Shown: positions 18,343 through 27,586 of the stretch, piece after piece
Layout: the number at the start of each line of letters is the position of its first letter
How positions within the stretch are numbered: position 1 is the first letter of the stretch
Source of the DNA: Planctomycetaceae bacterium
GTDB taxonomy: Bacteria > Planctomycetota > Planctomycetia > Planctomycetales > Planctomycetaceae
Direction: 5' to 3'
Length of the DNA stretch: 64,000 bases
Assembly (NCBI GenBank): GCA_002726205.1
Contig: PBSL01000004.1
Coordinates: 55,803-119,802, forward strand
Position numbers and translations under genes: made by a program
The notes under the pieces: generated by a model
Told to the model about the DNA's origin: nothing
Database searches by the model: none
Seen by the model: the letters and a program-made list of their open reading frames with translations, nothing else

Positions 18343-18984
18343 CTAGAACGTCTGACGCCCTCGCATTGCGTCGGCAAGCATTTCCCGGTTCGCGAACTCC
18401 AGGACACTGCCCGAGGCGATTCCTCGTGCAAGCCGGGTGACGCTGACGGGAAGTTCGTCGAGAAGATTCGAGAGAAACAACGCGGTACCGTCGCCTTCGA
18501 GTGTCGGGTTGGTAGCCATCACGACCTCCGTCACCCCCTCGCTTCTCACCCGCCGCAGCAAAGGCTCGATCCGCAACTGCTCGGGGCCAACTCCCGACAA
18601 CGGTGCCAGTGCCCCGCCCAGCACGTGGTAGACACCTTCGAACACACCGGCCGCCTCGAGTGACACGATATCGCGAGGTTGTTCAACCACGCAGACAACC
18701 TGCTGGTTGCGGCGCGTGTCGCGGCAGATCGAACACAACTCGTCCTCGGTCAGATTAAAACACAAGGTGCAGTAACGGATCGACTCCTTGACCTGCCGGA
18801 TGGCATCGGCCAACCCCAGCGCCTCCTCGCCCGAACACGACAGCACGTGGTGAGCCAGTCGCTCGGCAGACTTGCGACCAATCCCCGGCAACCTGGCAAA
18901 CTCGTTGATCAGGCAACCGACCGACTCTCCGTACGGGTGATCGGTTGTTTCAAATCGCTGCCTGGCCATATCAGTCAATCTCAT
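18343..18984 (-). CDS. recR: recombination mediator RecR
   Basis: RecFOR-pathway DNA repair protein (213 residues). It shows the N-terminal helix-hairpin-helix [17 protein letters not shown], the zinc finger [16 protein letters not shown] and a Toprim domain ([32 protein letters not shown]). The ATG at 18984 is chosen because GGAG lies 8 bases upstream and the length then fits the family; the frame is open to 19047. The order dnaX-ybaB-recR is highly conserved in bacteria and is kept here. Confidence 0.95.
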   Translation of the reverse strand: MRLTDMARQRFETTDHPYGESVGCLINEFARLPGIGRKSAERLAHHVLSCSGEEALGLADAIRQVKESIRYCTLCFNLTEDELCSICRDTRRNQQVVCVVEQPRDIVSLEAAGVFEGVYHVLGGALAPLSGVGPEQLRIEPLLRRVRSEGVTEVVMATNPTLEGDGTALFLSNLLDELPVSVTRLARGIASGSVLEFANREMLADAMRGRQTF

Positions 18985-19046
18985 GATCGGAACTCCGATC
19001 AAAGAACCGGGCGCCGACGGTCTGCGATCCCCGCGTTCGAGGATCA

Positions 19047-19415
19047 TCAGGATGGGGGGGTTCCGCCACCTCCGGTGAATTGTGACATTGCATCGGAAAG
19101 CCCCGGCAGATCAAGCCCTCCGGCCAGCTGGTTCATTTCCCCTGCCGCCGCCTCGCGTGACCGGTCCATGGCCTGGTTGCCGGCCGCCACGACCAGGTCC
19201 TCGATCATCTCCCGGTCCCCGGTCTTCAACAGACTCTCATCGATCGTGCAGGAGAGGATTTTCTGCTGTCCCGAAACTTCGACCTGGACCATTCCGCCCC
19301 CGGCGGTACCGCTCACGCGAATTCTCGCCAACTTCTCCTGCATCTCACCCATCAACCCCTGCATCTGCGTGGCCTGCTTCATCAGAGACGCCAGATTTCC
19401 CAACCCGTTCAGCAT
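19047..19415 (-). CDS. ybaB: YbaB/EbfC nucleoid-associated protein
   Basis: Small DNA-binding protein, 122 residues, from the dnaX-ybaB-recR cluster. N-terminal coiled-coil helix ([20 protein letters not shown]) followed by the [20 protein letters not shown] beta sheet and the conserved C-terminal helix ([17 protein letters not shown]). The tail ends in a glycine/proline-rich segment. An AGGA about 9 bases upstream supports the ATG. Homologues bind DNA as dimers; the physiological role is not settled. Confidence 0.94.
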   Translation of the reverse strand: MLNGLGNLASLMKQATQMQGLMGEMQEKLARIRVSGTAGGGMVQVEVSGQQKILSCTIDESLLKTGDREMIEDLVVAAGNQAMDRSREAAAGEMNQLAGGLDLPGLSDAMSQFTGGGGTPPS

Positions 19416-19511
19416 CGCCTGTTCCTGTCCTGTTTATGTTCTCGCCCGCTCGCCGACCGGAAAGAGCCCCGGCCGGGTCGTGAAGATCCACTAGCCGTGA
19501 CGAAACGCGCT

Positions 19512-21290
19512 TCAGCTTTGATCGTCGGAACCGGCCCGATTCACCGGCACCACGCGTTCGATCGTCGCCCCAAAAACGTCCTGCGCCTCCTCAACCAGCG
19601 CACCCAATTCCGGGATCTCCGCCGGAGCCCGAGCCGCCACATCCTTCTCAACCGCTGGATCCGGCTCTTCCAGAACCAGTCTCATCTGCACCACGTCACC
19701 CGTCTCGTTCTGCCACAGTTGCTGTAGACGGTGCATCACTTCCGGACGCTGACAGAACTGCTTCTGAAAATCATATCCCGACGGAAAGAACAGATCCAGA
19801 CGGTTTGGCCCAGAAATTGCAACACGATTAACGCATTCAATGTGATCCCGCAGCAAGTCGCTGATGCTGCCAACCACGCGGTCCCAGACCTGCCGTTCTC
19901 CACCCTTGCGGCTGATCGCTGCCTCCTGGGCACTGCAATCCCCTGTGGGTTGATCAGCGGATGCGTTCACGTCCCGTGGCGTTTCAAGTGATCCCGACAG
20001 TTGGTCTTTTTCACCTGGATCCGCGGCGTTCCTGCCTTTCGGTTCAGGGACCACAGGTGCCGCGACCGGGTTGTCGGCAACGATCACCTCGGTCAGGGGG
20101 AGCGGATCAGGCGTTTTTTTTTCCCCGGTGGCTGGACCCGGCGACGGATTCCTCAACAGATCCAACCATTGGCCGACCCCCTGCAGGTTCTCGAGCGTCG
20201 CGATCCTGATCACGGCCAGATCGGCCAGCGCCCGGGATTGCCGCGTCCATCGCAACCGGCTGACTGTCTCGGCCAACACCTGCAAGGCGGCAATCGCGGT
20301 CTCGCTCCCCCACGAATCGGCAAGTTCCGACAGTCGATCGCTACTGTCCGGGCCGACACTGCGGGCGGCGACATCATTGGCGCCAGCGGCCCGAACCATC
20401 AGGTCGCGGCAACATTCAATCAACTGGCCGATCAACTCCTCCAATCGTACTCCCGACGCCAACGCTGCCTCGAAAGCGGCCATGGCTTCCGCGGGACGTC
20501 GTCCAACAAGTGGCTCGACCACTCCCAGCAGTTGTTCATCAGGAGCCGTGCCCAGCAAGCGGTGCACGTCATCGGCACCGATCTGCTGTTGTCCCAGGGC
20601 GAGCAACTGGTCCAACAGTGACTGGCTGTCGCGCATCGAGCCGGCTGCCCGTCGCGCCACGAGTTCCACGGCGTCTCGATCGACCGACACCCCCTCGGCC
20701 GTCGCAATCGTCTGCAGACGCCCGACAATCTGGTCGAGCTCGATCAGGCCAAAGTCGAAGCGTTGGCAACGCGAGAGAATCGTCTCGGGAAGCTTCGTCG
20801 GCTCGGTCGTGCAGAAGATGAACTTGACGTTCTCGGGCGGCTCCTCGAGCGTCTTCAACAACGCGTTGAAGGCCTCCGATGTCAACTGGTGTACCTCGTC
20901 GATGATGTAGATCTTGTAGCGGGATCGCATCGACTTCACGCCGACATTGCGGCGAAGGTCACGGATGGCGTCGATCCCTCGATTCGAAGCCCCGTCCATC
21001 TCGAGCACATCGACATCCTGGCCGGCGGCCACGCCGCCGCAGACATCACACTCGTTGCAGGGCCGACCATCGATCGTGCCGGGACAATTCAGTGTCTTGG
21101 CGAGGATCCGGGCCATCGACGTCTTACCGACACCCCGCGCGCCGGTGAACAGATACGCGTGGGCCACACGGCCGCTGCTGATCGCGTTCTGCAGCCCGCG
21201 AGCCACGTGCTCCTGCCCGATCACCTCGTCAAAGGCCTGTGGCCGAAAACGACGGGCCAGTACCGTGTAGTGAGTCGACTTCTCGTCCAT
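19512..21290 (-). CDS. dnaX: DNA polymerase III subunits tau (and probably gamma)
   Basis: Clamp-loader ATPase of the replisome, 592 residues. Start at 21290 (MDEKSTHYTVLARRFRP) matches the family; the open frame upstream runs through the SRP RNA gene and is not coding. Domains: Walker A GARGVGKTSMARI, the four-cysteine zinc module CPGTIDGRPCNECDVC, Walker B IIDEVHQL, SRC box ILSRCQRF, sensor 2 region, domain III to ~370, then a tau-specific C-terminal region. A run of nine A at residues 390-393 (20114-20122) is followed within 2 or 7 codons by stops in the other two frames, so a ~394-residue gamma form is predicted. ybaB and recR follow. Confidence 0.95.
   Translation of the reverse strand: MDEKSTHYTVLARRFRPQAFDEVIGQEHVARGLQNAISSGRVAHAYLFTGARGVGKTSMARILAKTLNCPGTIDGRPCNECDVCGGVAAGQDVDVLEMDGASNRGIDAIRDLRRNVGVKSMRSRYKIYIIDEVHQLTSEAFNALLKTLEEPPENVKFIFCTTEPTKLPETILSRCQRFDFGLIELDQIVGRLQTIATAEGVSVDRDAVELVARRAAGSMRDSQSLLDQLLALGQQQIGADDVHRLLGTAPDEQLLGVVEPLVGRRPAEAMAAFEAALASGVRLEELIGQLIECCRDLMVRAAGANDVAARSVGPDSSDRLSELADSWGSETAIAALQVLAETVSRLRWTRQSRALADLAVIRIATLENLQGVGQWLDLLRNPSPGPATGEKKTPDPLPLTEVIVADNPVAAPVVPEPKGRNAADPGEKDQLSGSLETPRDVNASADQPTGDCSAQEAAISRKGGERQVWDRVVGSISDLLRDHIECVNRVAISGPNRLDLFFPSGYDFQKQFCQRPEVMHRLQQLWQNETGDVVQMRLVLEEPDPAVEKDVAARAPAEIPELGALVEEAQDVFGATIERVVPVNRAGSDDQS
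20107..20123 (-). promoter_or_regulatory. predicted transcriptional-slippage / frameshift site in dnaX
   Basis: Coding strand reads G-A9-CGCCTGA at 20123-20107. In frame 0 this is E-K-K-T-P-D and continues as tau. A -1 shift, or one added A, gives K-N-A and a TGA at 20109-20107. A +1 shift, or one lost A, gives R-L-I-R-S-P and a TGA at 20095-20093. Thermus thermophilus dnaX produces gamma by slippage on a run of nine A; E. coli uses ribosomal -1 shifting at A-AAA-AAG. The site lies just after domain III, where gamma ends in those species. Confidence 0.75.
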
Positions 21291-21349
21291 GCGGCCCGTG
21301 GCGTCCTGCGCGAGCGGTGGTGTCGATAACGAGGAAGCAGGGCCCGAAA

Positions 21350-21475
21350 GGGCAAGACGCGAAAGGCTATCTCCGCATGCACCTGAGAGCACAATGCTTA
21401 GGGCTGCGTCGGTTAGGACCTGACCCGGTTCACACGACCTCACCGCAGTTGGAGATAGCCTTTCGGGCCTCGCCC
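21350..21475 (-). ncRNA. ffs: signal recognition particle RNA (4.5S-type)
   Basis: The minus strand contains the SRP helix-8 core GGUCAGGUC then six bases CUAACC and GACGCAGCCC, aligning without gaps to the E. coli core GGUCAGGUC-CGGAAG-GAAGCAGCC. Long flanking arms pair: GGGCGAGGC-CGAAAGG-CUAUCUCC (21475-21451 side) with GGAGAUAG-CCUUUCG-GUCUUGCCC (21374-21350 side), giving a single extended hairpin of about 126 nt without an Alu domain. The apical loop UAAC replaces the usual GGAA. The ends are set by the limits of pairing and may be off by several bases. It lies 59 bases upstream of dnaX on the same strand. Confidence 0.88.
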
Positions 21476-21595
21476 GTCGGTTACCCGAACCTCCCCCGTC
21501 TTCATGCAGCAATTATCGCTTCCCGGGCCGCAGCGTCAAGACACCGAAACTGCCAGAGACCCGACCGGGCCGGAAATCCGTCGTGATCGTCCCAG

Positions 21596-22984
21596 CTAGA
21601 TCCGGGTCCGGACCCAGTCGCCGCGACGATAACGCCACATCAGCAACACCGCACGAACGGTGACATCCCCGCACATGGCCAACCATGCTCCCAGTAGACC
21701 GCCTTCGAGTTCGATTCCCATCCACCAGGCGAGAGGCAAACGAACACAAAACACGCCGGTCACGTTGGCCAGCAAGGGAAACCTCGAGTCGCCTGCCCCT
21801 CGCAGTGACGCCGTGTAGATGATTGCCAGGGCCAGTGGCAGCTGAAACACAGCATTGACGCGAAACGCCACTGCCCCGGCCTGGCTGACCGCCGACGATT
21901 CGTGCATCAGGCCGAACAACGCGGGAGCGAACACGAAGAAGACGATACCGATGATAACCGAGAGCAGGCCACATTGACGGGCGGCTTCGTGGCCGGAGGC
22001 CACGGCGCGTTCCTCTCGTCCGGCCCCCAGGGACTGCCCGATCAACGTGGCCGCCGCCGCTCCCCAGGCCACCGCTGGCAGGTAGGTGATCCCCTCGAGC
22101 CGCACGCCCACGATGTGGGCGGCAAACACGGCCCCCCCCCGCCCCGCGGCATCGAGCCGGGCAATGATCATCAGGAACATGAACTGCCCGACCCAGGTGA
22201 CCGCGCCATCGACGGCAGCCGGGCCACCGATCCGCAAGACCCGCCGCGCCGTTTTTCCACCAACCCGCAGTTCCCGACCGGCCAGTTTCAAACCCGAGAC
22301 CCCACGAGCCAACACCGCCAGGATCAAGCCACCACCGGCAAAGCGGGCGACGAGTGTTCCCGCGACAATCCCGTCGATTCCCCAGGAACTCACCGGGCCG
22401 AGGCCGAAGACGAGAAGGGTCGATACGAGGACATTGAGCACGCTGACCAGCCCCAGCACCAGCATCGGCGTCCTCATGTTGCCGGTTCCGCGCAACGCCG
22501 CTGCCGCCGCCAGTGTCACCCCGGTCGCCACGTGCCCCACACCGTCCACTCGCAGGTAAGTGACGACGATCCGACCAGCCTGATCCCGCATCTCCAGCAA
22601 TCCGGCCATCCAGGGAGCGGTCACGTAGATCAACGCGTACACCACGGCCCCGGCCACCGCCGCCATCGCAACCGACCGGTTCATGACCCGGTTGGCCACG
22701 TCTCGCTCACCACGGCCCCAGTGCCGGGCGACCAGGGCCGTCGTCCCCGTGGCCACCAGGCCAAACAGCATCGAGGCCAACCAACCGACATAAGCCGCCA
22801 ACCCGATCGCCCCGGTCGCCACCTCGCTGATTCGTCCCGACAGCCAGGTGTCATACAGGCCGACCAGGAATCCCAGGAACTGCTCGCACAGCACCGGCCA
22901 GGCCAGTACCAGCACGGTCCGTCCCAGTGGTCCGCCGAACAAGTCGCTCCCTTCATTGGCCGGGAGATTCCTGTCCGCTGTCAT
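21596..22984 (-). CDS. MATE family efflux transporter
   Basis: 462-residue inner-membrane protein with about 12 hydrophobic segments and the two-fold MATE layout. It has the N-terminal stretch VLVLAWPVLCEQFLGFLVGLYDTWL, the repeated QSLGAGREERA region in the second half, and a final SLRGAGDSRFPLLANVTGVF. MATE proteins expel cationic or other toxic compounds using Na or proton gradients; substrate here is unknown. Its ATG overlaps the stop of the class-III aminotransferase gene (ATGA), so the two are translationally coupled. A run of nine G occurs in the coding strand (22132-22140). Confidence 0.9.
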   Translation of the reverse strand: MTADRNLPANEGSDLFGGPLGRTVLVLAWPVLCEQFLGFLVGLYDTWLSGRISEVATGAIGLAAYVGWLASMLFGLVATGTTALVARHWGRGERDVANRVMNRSVAMAAVAGAVVYALIYVTAPWMAGLLEMRDQAGRIVVTYLRVDGVGHVATGVTLAAAAALRGTGNMRTPMLVLGLVSVLNVLVSTLLVFGLGPVSSWGIDGIVAGTLVARFAGGGLILAVLARGVSGLKLAGRELRVGGKTARRVLRIGGPAAVDGAVTWVGQFMFLMIIARLDAAGRGGAVFAAHIVGVRLEGITYLPAVAWGAAAATLIGQSLGAGREERAVASGHEAARQCGLLSVIIGIVFFVFAPALFGLMHESSAVSQAGAVAFRVNAVFQLPLALAIIYTASLRGAGDSRFPLLANVTGVFCVRLPLAWWMGIELEGGLLGAWLAMCGDVTVRAVLLMWRYRRGDWVRTRI

Positions 22985-24351
22985 TCGGCAATCATGCCAT
23001 CGGCCACCAGCAGATCGATCGCGCGGGCGAACGCATCGACGGTCGCGTCGACGTCTTCATCGGTGTGGGCCGCCGACGTCGATCCGGCCCAGCCCATCCA
23101 GTCGACCCCCTGCAGCAGCAACGCACAGCGAAAAGCGTGTCCGAGATCGTCATCGAACTTCACGTCCAATCGCCGGTAATCACCGTCGTGGGGAATCCAG
23201 TCGTCACCGTCGCGGGCCGGCCCATCGTATCCGGGAATGATCTTGATCGCCGAGAAGTCGCCGTAGGCAACCCATCCCACGCCCCTGGCTGCAAAGACCT
23301 CGTTGAGGCCTTGCCTGAGCGCCGCCGCCCGTTCGCTGGCGATCCGGGACGGCTCGCCCGTGGCTACCACCTCCAGGGCGGCCCGACCGGCCGCCGCGGA
23401 GAGAGGATTGGCATTGAATGTGCCCGGGTGCTTCATCTTCTTGCCAAGCGGATTACCAAACGCCAACACATCCAGCAGGTCGGCTCGGCCGGCCAGGCAA
23501 CCACCGGGCAACCCGCCCGCCAGGACCTTGGCCATCGTTGTCATGTCCGGCACAATGTCACAGTGCGCCTGAAATCCACCCGGGTGCACCCGAAAGCCGG
23601 TGATCACTTCATCGAGAATCAGCAGGGTGTCATTGTCGGCTGTCAGTTGCCGCAACCCCTGCAGAAACTCGGCGCGGGCCGGAACAACACCCCAGCGGGC
23701 CCCGTTGCCCTCGTGGATCACACAGGCGGGCCGATGCTCCTGGATCGCCGCGGCCGCCGCCTCGAGGTCATTCGGTGGAACGATCACCAGATCGCCGAAC
23801 ACCCCCTCGGTGACACCCGGCGTGGCATAACCGGAATCGTCGTGCGGCGGCGAAGCCGCCGGGATCAACTGGTCATGCCAGCCGTGAAAGTGTCCGGCGA
23901 ACTTCAGCACCTTGGTCCGGCCGGTGACGATCCGAGTCACCCGCAAGGCCATCAATGTCGCCTCGGTCCCGCTGTTGGTAAACCGCATCCGTTCGGCCGA
24001 GGGAACCAGCTGCTGCACCCGTTCGCCCCACTCCAACTCCAGTTCGTGGCAGGCCCCCGGATGAGTCGACCGGCCGACCTGCTGCTGCACCGCCTCGACG
24101 ACCGCCGGATGCGAATGCCCCAACAGCAACGCGCCGTGTCCGACCCAGTAGTCGATCAGGTCGTTGCCGTCCCTGTCGGTCTTGTGGGAACCGACCGCCT
24201 GGTCGACGTAAACCGGAAACGGTTTCAGGAAACGGCTGTCGTGCGTGACCCCACTGGGGAACAGCTCGATCGCCCGCTCGTACAGCGATGCCGAGCTGGG
24301 AAACTTCTCACGAAATCGACTCTCCACCTGCTGCGCGGCCACCCGGCTCAT
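22981..24351 (-). CDS. class-III PLP aminotransferase, glutamate-1-semialdehyde aminomutase-like
   Basis: 456-residue PLP enzyme close to HemL. Typical motifs are FTNSGTEATLMALRVTR, GHFHGWHD, LLILDEVITGFR (PLP-binding Asp) and TTMAKVLAGGLPGG with the PLP lysine near 272. The position equivalent to the conserved EPxxGN segment reads IHEGNGARWG, and there is an unusual C-terminal stretch (IIPGYDGPARDGDDWIPH), so it may act on another substrate than glutamate semialdehyde. An AGGA about 9 bases before the ATG at 24351 supports the start; a GTG lies one codon earlier. It overlaps the MATE gene. Confidence 0.85.
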   Translation of the reverse strand: MSRVAAQQVESRFREKFPSSASLYERAIELFPSGVTHDSRFLKPFPVYVDQAVGSHKTDRDGNDLIDYWVGHGALLLGHSHPAVVEAVQQQVGRSTHPGACHELELEWGERVQQLVPSAERMRFTNSGTEATLMALRVTRIVTGRTKVLKFAGHFHGWHDQLIPAASPPHDDSGYATPGVTEGVFGDLVIVPPNDLEAAAAAIQEHRPACVIHEGNGARWGVVPARAEFLQGLRQLTADNDTLLILDEVITGFRVHPGGFQAHCDIVPDMTTMAKVLAGGLPGGCLAGRADLLDVLAFGNPLGKKMKHPGTFNANPLSAAAGRAALEVVATGEPSRIASERAAALRQGLNEVFAARGVGWVAYGDFSAIKIIPGYDGPARDGDDWIPHDGDYRRLDVKFDDDLGHAFRCALLLQGVDWMGWAGSTSAAHTDEDVDATVDAFARAIDLLVADGMIAE

Positions 24352-24396
24352 CACTTGATCCTCTTCCTGTGTTCTGTCACTCGATCCCGGCTCGGG

Positions 24397-25422
24397 TCAT
24401 TTCGCATCGATCGGGACGTTGAAATCTCCGGCAAGGTTGCGCCAGATCGAGTGGACGTGATTGGCACTGTTTTGCGTGTTGTTGTACTCGATCAGAAACG
24501 TCGGTCCCTGGACCCGATAATAATGTCGCTGGTTGATTTTCTCACTCCCCCACCAGGCAAAGGAGATGTTCTCCAGGCCGGCCTTGTTGATCTCGGTCCG
24601 CCGCTGGCGCTGGACATCGCCGGGCATGTTCCTGAGATACTCCGTCAACAGCGTCTGCATCAGTTTCTTCTGTACGGGGTTCATCTTCGAAACCGGCAGG
24701 CCGACCGGTTCGGTCGTCTCCGGCTGGGCAACCCCGCCGCCGCGGAGATCGTCGGGAGCCTGCCTGGATCGCCACACCACCTTCTGCTGGTCGGCCGAGC
24801 AGTTGGCCAGGATCGACCGTGCGATATCCTCCTCGCGACCCAACACGCGGATTCTCCGACCCGGTCCGGCATCAATTGTACCGGGATTGGCACCGAAAAA
24901 TTCCGGGGTCGTGGCCAGCAGTTGACCGTCGGTGATCGTGTAATTCAGCGACAGGTGGTGTCCCTCGATCCGCCAGCCCCAGGTTCCCTTTACAGCGGGC
25001 TTGCCAAAAATGCTGATGTAGTATTTCTGTGGATCCCGCCTGCTGCGACGCGTCTGACGATCACCTCCCTCGAGCAGGTAGAGCACTTCTTCGAGGCTCA
25101 TCACGTTAAGGGCCTGGTCGTACCCGGCCTCGGACAAACCGCTCGCCAGCAACTTCAACGCAGCCTGCAAACGCGCCCCCTCCAGGTCTCTGATCGGCAG
25201 GCCCTGTCGCTTCCGGGGAATGAAATGCCAGTTGAGCCGTTCCTTGTCGGCGTAACCGAACAGGCACCGCGACGACTGGTTCTCGTCAAGCGTTTTCAGG
25301 AAAGCCCGGCCCGCCGCTACCATCGCCGCACCCGAATCCACCGCGTTGTTGGTTCGTGCCAACAGCAGCGAGGCCACGACCAACAGGGCCAGCGATGCTG
25401 CCAGGAGTCTGCGAATTGCCAT
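24397..25422 (-). CDS. DUF3500 family secreted protein
   Basis: 341 residues with a signal peptide or anchor (RRLLAASLALLVVASLLLA). The DUF3500 signature is the segment KGTWGWRIEGHHLSLNYTI followed by TPEFFGANP. Its biochemical function is unknown. Supporting the start at 25422, GAGGAT stands about 8 bases upstream. It is encoded downstream of a HIT-family gene (89-base gap) and upstream of the aminotransferase-MATE pair (45-base gap), all on this strand, but no pathway can be inferred from this order. Confidence 0.85.
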   Translation of the reverse strand: MAIRRLLAASLALLVVASLLLARTNNAVDSGAAMVAAGRAFLKTLDENQSSRCLFGYADKERLNWHFIPRKRQGLPIRDLEGARLQAALKLLASGLSEAGYDQALNVMSLEEVLYLLEGGDRQTRRSRRDPQKYYISIFGKPAVKGTWGWRIEGHHLSLNYTITDGQLLATTPEFFGANPGTIDAGPGRRIRVLGREEDIARSILANCSADQQKVVWRSRQAPDDLRGGGVAQPETTEPVGLPVSKMNPVQKKLMQTLLTEYLRNMPGDVQRQRRTEINKAGLENISFAWWGSEKINQRHYYRVQGPTFLIEYNNTQNSANHVHSIWRNLAGDFNVPIDAK

Positions 25423-25511
25423 GCGGGGGATCCTCGTGAGTGTCTCTGGAATGCAACAGTGGTTGTGTCCGGGTGAACGTCTCGAATCAACGACGTCCCG
25501 GTCTCGGGAAC

Positions 25512-25847
25512 TCAACCCGGCGGCCAGGCCAGCAGGCGGCCACCGAGAACATGAACGTGGAGGTGGTCGACACTTTGTCCTCCATCGGGTCCGCTGTTGA
25601 TCACCGTTCGAAAGCCGTTGTGCAACCCCAGGGTCTCGGCGACCTGCCGCGCCACCACCAGCAGGTGCCCCACCAGAGACTCGTCGCCATCCTCGAGAGC
25701 GGCCAGCGAGGGAATGGGTTTGCGAGGGATCACCAGGACATGAACGGGGGCCTGGGCGTTGATGTCATGAAACGCCAGGCAGCGATCGTCTTCGTAGACG
25801 ATCTCGGCGGCAATTTCCCCATCGATGATCTGCTGAAAGACCGTCAT
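25512..25847 (-). CDS. HIT family nucleotide hydrolase/transferase
   Basis: 111-residue histidine-triad protein, HinT-like. The catalytic motif [10 protein letters not shown] lies near the C-terminus, preceded by GGQSVDHL, and [13 protein letters not shown] matches the family's middle strand and helix. Such proteins hydrolyse purine nucleotide phosphoramidates such as aminoacyl- or lysyl-AMP. ATG at 25847 gives the usual HinT N-terminus ([20 protein letters not shown]); a GTG at 25865 would add six residues. It begins 33 bases after the trpE stop on the same strand. Confidence 0.93.
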   Translation of the reverse strand: MTVFQQIIDGEIAAEIVYEDDRCLAFHDINAQAPVHVLVIPRKPIPSLAALEDGDESLVGHLLVVARQVAETLGLHNGFRTVINSGPDGGQSVDHLHVHVLGGRLLAWPPG

Positions 25848-25880
25848 TGCCCGGGAAACTACCACATCGAACGGCGATTC

Positions 25881-27422
25881 TCAATTCGCCGTGTCCACGG
25901 AGGGCATCAACTGGGTCTCGGCGAGATCAATCGCCGCCAACAGACCACGGGCCTTGTTGAGCGTTTCGTGGAATTCCGTCTCCGGAACACTGTCGGCAAC
26001 GATCCCGGCGCCAGCCTGCACATACGCGTCGTGACCTTTCATCACCAGGGTCCGCAACGCGATGCAGGTGTCCATGTTTCCGGTGAAGTCAATGTAACCG
26101 ACCGCGCCGGCGTAAGGTCCCCTGCGATGAGGTTCCTGTTCGTCGATGATTTCCATGGCCCGCACCTTCGGGGCTCCCGAAACCGTGCCCACCGGCAATC
26201 CCGCTCTCAATGCGTCCAGGGCCGAGTGACCCTCGGCCAGGCGGCCACGGACATTCGTGCTGATGTGCATCACGTGGCTGTAGCGTTCGACGGTCATCAC
26301 GTCCGAGAGTTCAACACTGCCGTAGCCCGCGACACGTCCCACATCATTGCGGGCCAGGTCAACCAGCATCACGTGTTCGGCACGTTCCTTGGGATCCGCG
26401 AGCAGTTTCTCGGCCAGTGCGTGATCTTCCTCGTCGGTCCGGCCTCGCCTGCAAGTTCCAGCCAACGGCCTGACTGTCACCTCACCGTCCTCGACACGAA
26501 CCATGATCTCCGGCGAACTGCCGACAAGGTCCACGCCGGGCAACTTCAACAGGAACATGAACGGGCTGGGATTGACGACCCGCAATGCACGGTAGATATC
26601 CAGTGGTCGGGCCCGGGTTTCCAGGCTCAATCGCTGACTGAGAACGACCTGGAAGATATCCCCGGCGCGAATGTACTTCTGGCAGGCCGTCACGGCCTGC
26701 TGGAAACTCTCCTGCGAGAAGTTTGACACCGTTTCACGGTCACCGGCCCGGGCGGAATCGAAATCGGCCAACTGCAGTTCGTCTCCGGTCGATGCCAGCA
26801 ACCCGCATGTTTCATCCACCCGAGCACACGCCCGTCGGTACTCTGCCTCGGGATCGTCAGCGTCGCTGCGGGCGTGTGCCACGACCAGCACGGTCTTGTT
26901 GATGTGATCAAAGACGACCATCCGGTCATAAAAGGCAAACACCATGTCGGGCAACTGCCTGTCATCCTCGGGGGGATTGGGCAGGTGCTCGCTGTAGCGA
27001 ATCACGTCGTACCCGGCGTAACCGACGGCCCCGCCACAAAACCGGGGCAACCCGGGCACGGGGGCCGCCCGATAGCGTCCCAGCAGCGATTCGAGTTCGT
27101 TGAGCGGATCGGTCACCTCGCGGATTTCCCCTTCGCCGGGGACCTCATCCCTTCCGGTCGGGTCGTTCCCACACCCGGTCACCATCACCCGGCAACCGTG
27201 CGCTTCTATCCTCAGAAACGGGTCTGATCCGACGAAGCTGTAACGGCCCACCCGCTCGCCGCCAACCACGCTCTCGAACAGAAACGCGCAGTCCCCGGCG
27301 GCGATGCGACAGTAGGCGCTGACCGGAGTCAAAGTGTCGCTGACCAGGCGACGATAGACGGGAACCAGCCCGGACCCCTCGGCCAACTCGCAAAAACCAT
27401 TGAAGTCGGGAAGATGGGCCAT
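25881..27422 (-). CDS. trpE: anthranilate synthase component I
   Basis: Chorismate-utilising enzyme that makes anthranilate with TrpG, first step of tryptophan synthesis. 513 residues. N-terminal domain has [19 protein letters not shown] and [19 protein letters not shown], containing the ES element linked to tryptophan feedback and favouring TrpE over PabB. The chorismate-binding domain has [39 protein letters not shown] and [15 protein letters not shown]. No trpG or other trp gene adjoins. Start at 27422 is chosen because it matches the usual N-terminus; the frame is open to 27545 but that part is not conserved. Confidence 0.93.
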   Translation of the reverse strand: MAHLPDFNGFCELAEGSGLVPVYRRLVSDTLTPVSAYCRIAAGDCAFLFESVVGGERVGRYSFVGSDPFLRIEAHGCRVMVTGCGNDPTGRDEVPGEGEIREVTDPLNELESLLGRYRAAPVPGLPRFCGGAVGYAGYDVIRYSEHLPNPPEDDRQLPDMVFAFYDRMVVFDHINKTVLVVAHARSDADDPEAEYRRACARVDETCGLLASTGDELQLADFDSARAGDRETVSNFSQESFQQAVTACQKYIRAGDIFQVVLSQRLSLETRARPLDIYRALRVVNPSPFMFLLKLPGVDLVGSSPEIMVRVEDGEVTVRPLAGTCRRGRTDEEDHALAEKLLADPKERAEHVMLVDLARNDVGRVAGYGSVELSDVMTVERYSHVMHISTNVRGRLAEGHSALDALRAGLPVGTVSGAPKVRAMEIIDEQEPHRRGPYAGAVGYIDFTGNMDTCIALRTLVMKGHDAYVQAGAGIVADSVPETEFHETLNKARGLLAAIDLAETQLMPSVDTAN

Positions 27423-27586
27423 CGTCGCTTGCCGGGGGGGGCGAAACACCGCCTCCATACTAGCGGCTCGGTACTCCCGCCACACCTCGCTTGACGCACC
27501 CGGGACCCCGGCTAGAATTGGCGCCGCGCAGGGTATTCGCCTCACCCCACGCCCTTCGCCTTCCGATCACGCACGGGTCCGGTTTC

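Noticed and set aside
21288..21512. Longer DnaX starting at 21512.
   Set aside because: The extra 74 codons run through the SRP RNA gene and have no similarity to DnaX, whose conserved start is MDEKSTHYTVLARRF.
22981..24351. Calling this gene hemL outright.
   Set aside because: The fold and PLP lysine fit HemL, but several usually conserved stretches differ and the gene is coupled to a MATE exporter, so a general aminotransferase call is safer.
22927..25476. Long + strand open frame antisense to the aminotransferase and DUF3500 genes.
   Set aside because: The minus-strand genes have clear family motifs and good starts; the antisense translation is Arg/His/Gln-rich and matches nothing.
25881..27422. 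PabB instead of TrpE.
   Set aside because: The N-terminal [19 protein letters not shown] segment is the TrpE type; PabB proteins usually lack it in this form.
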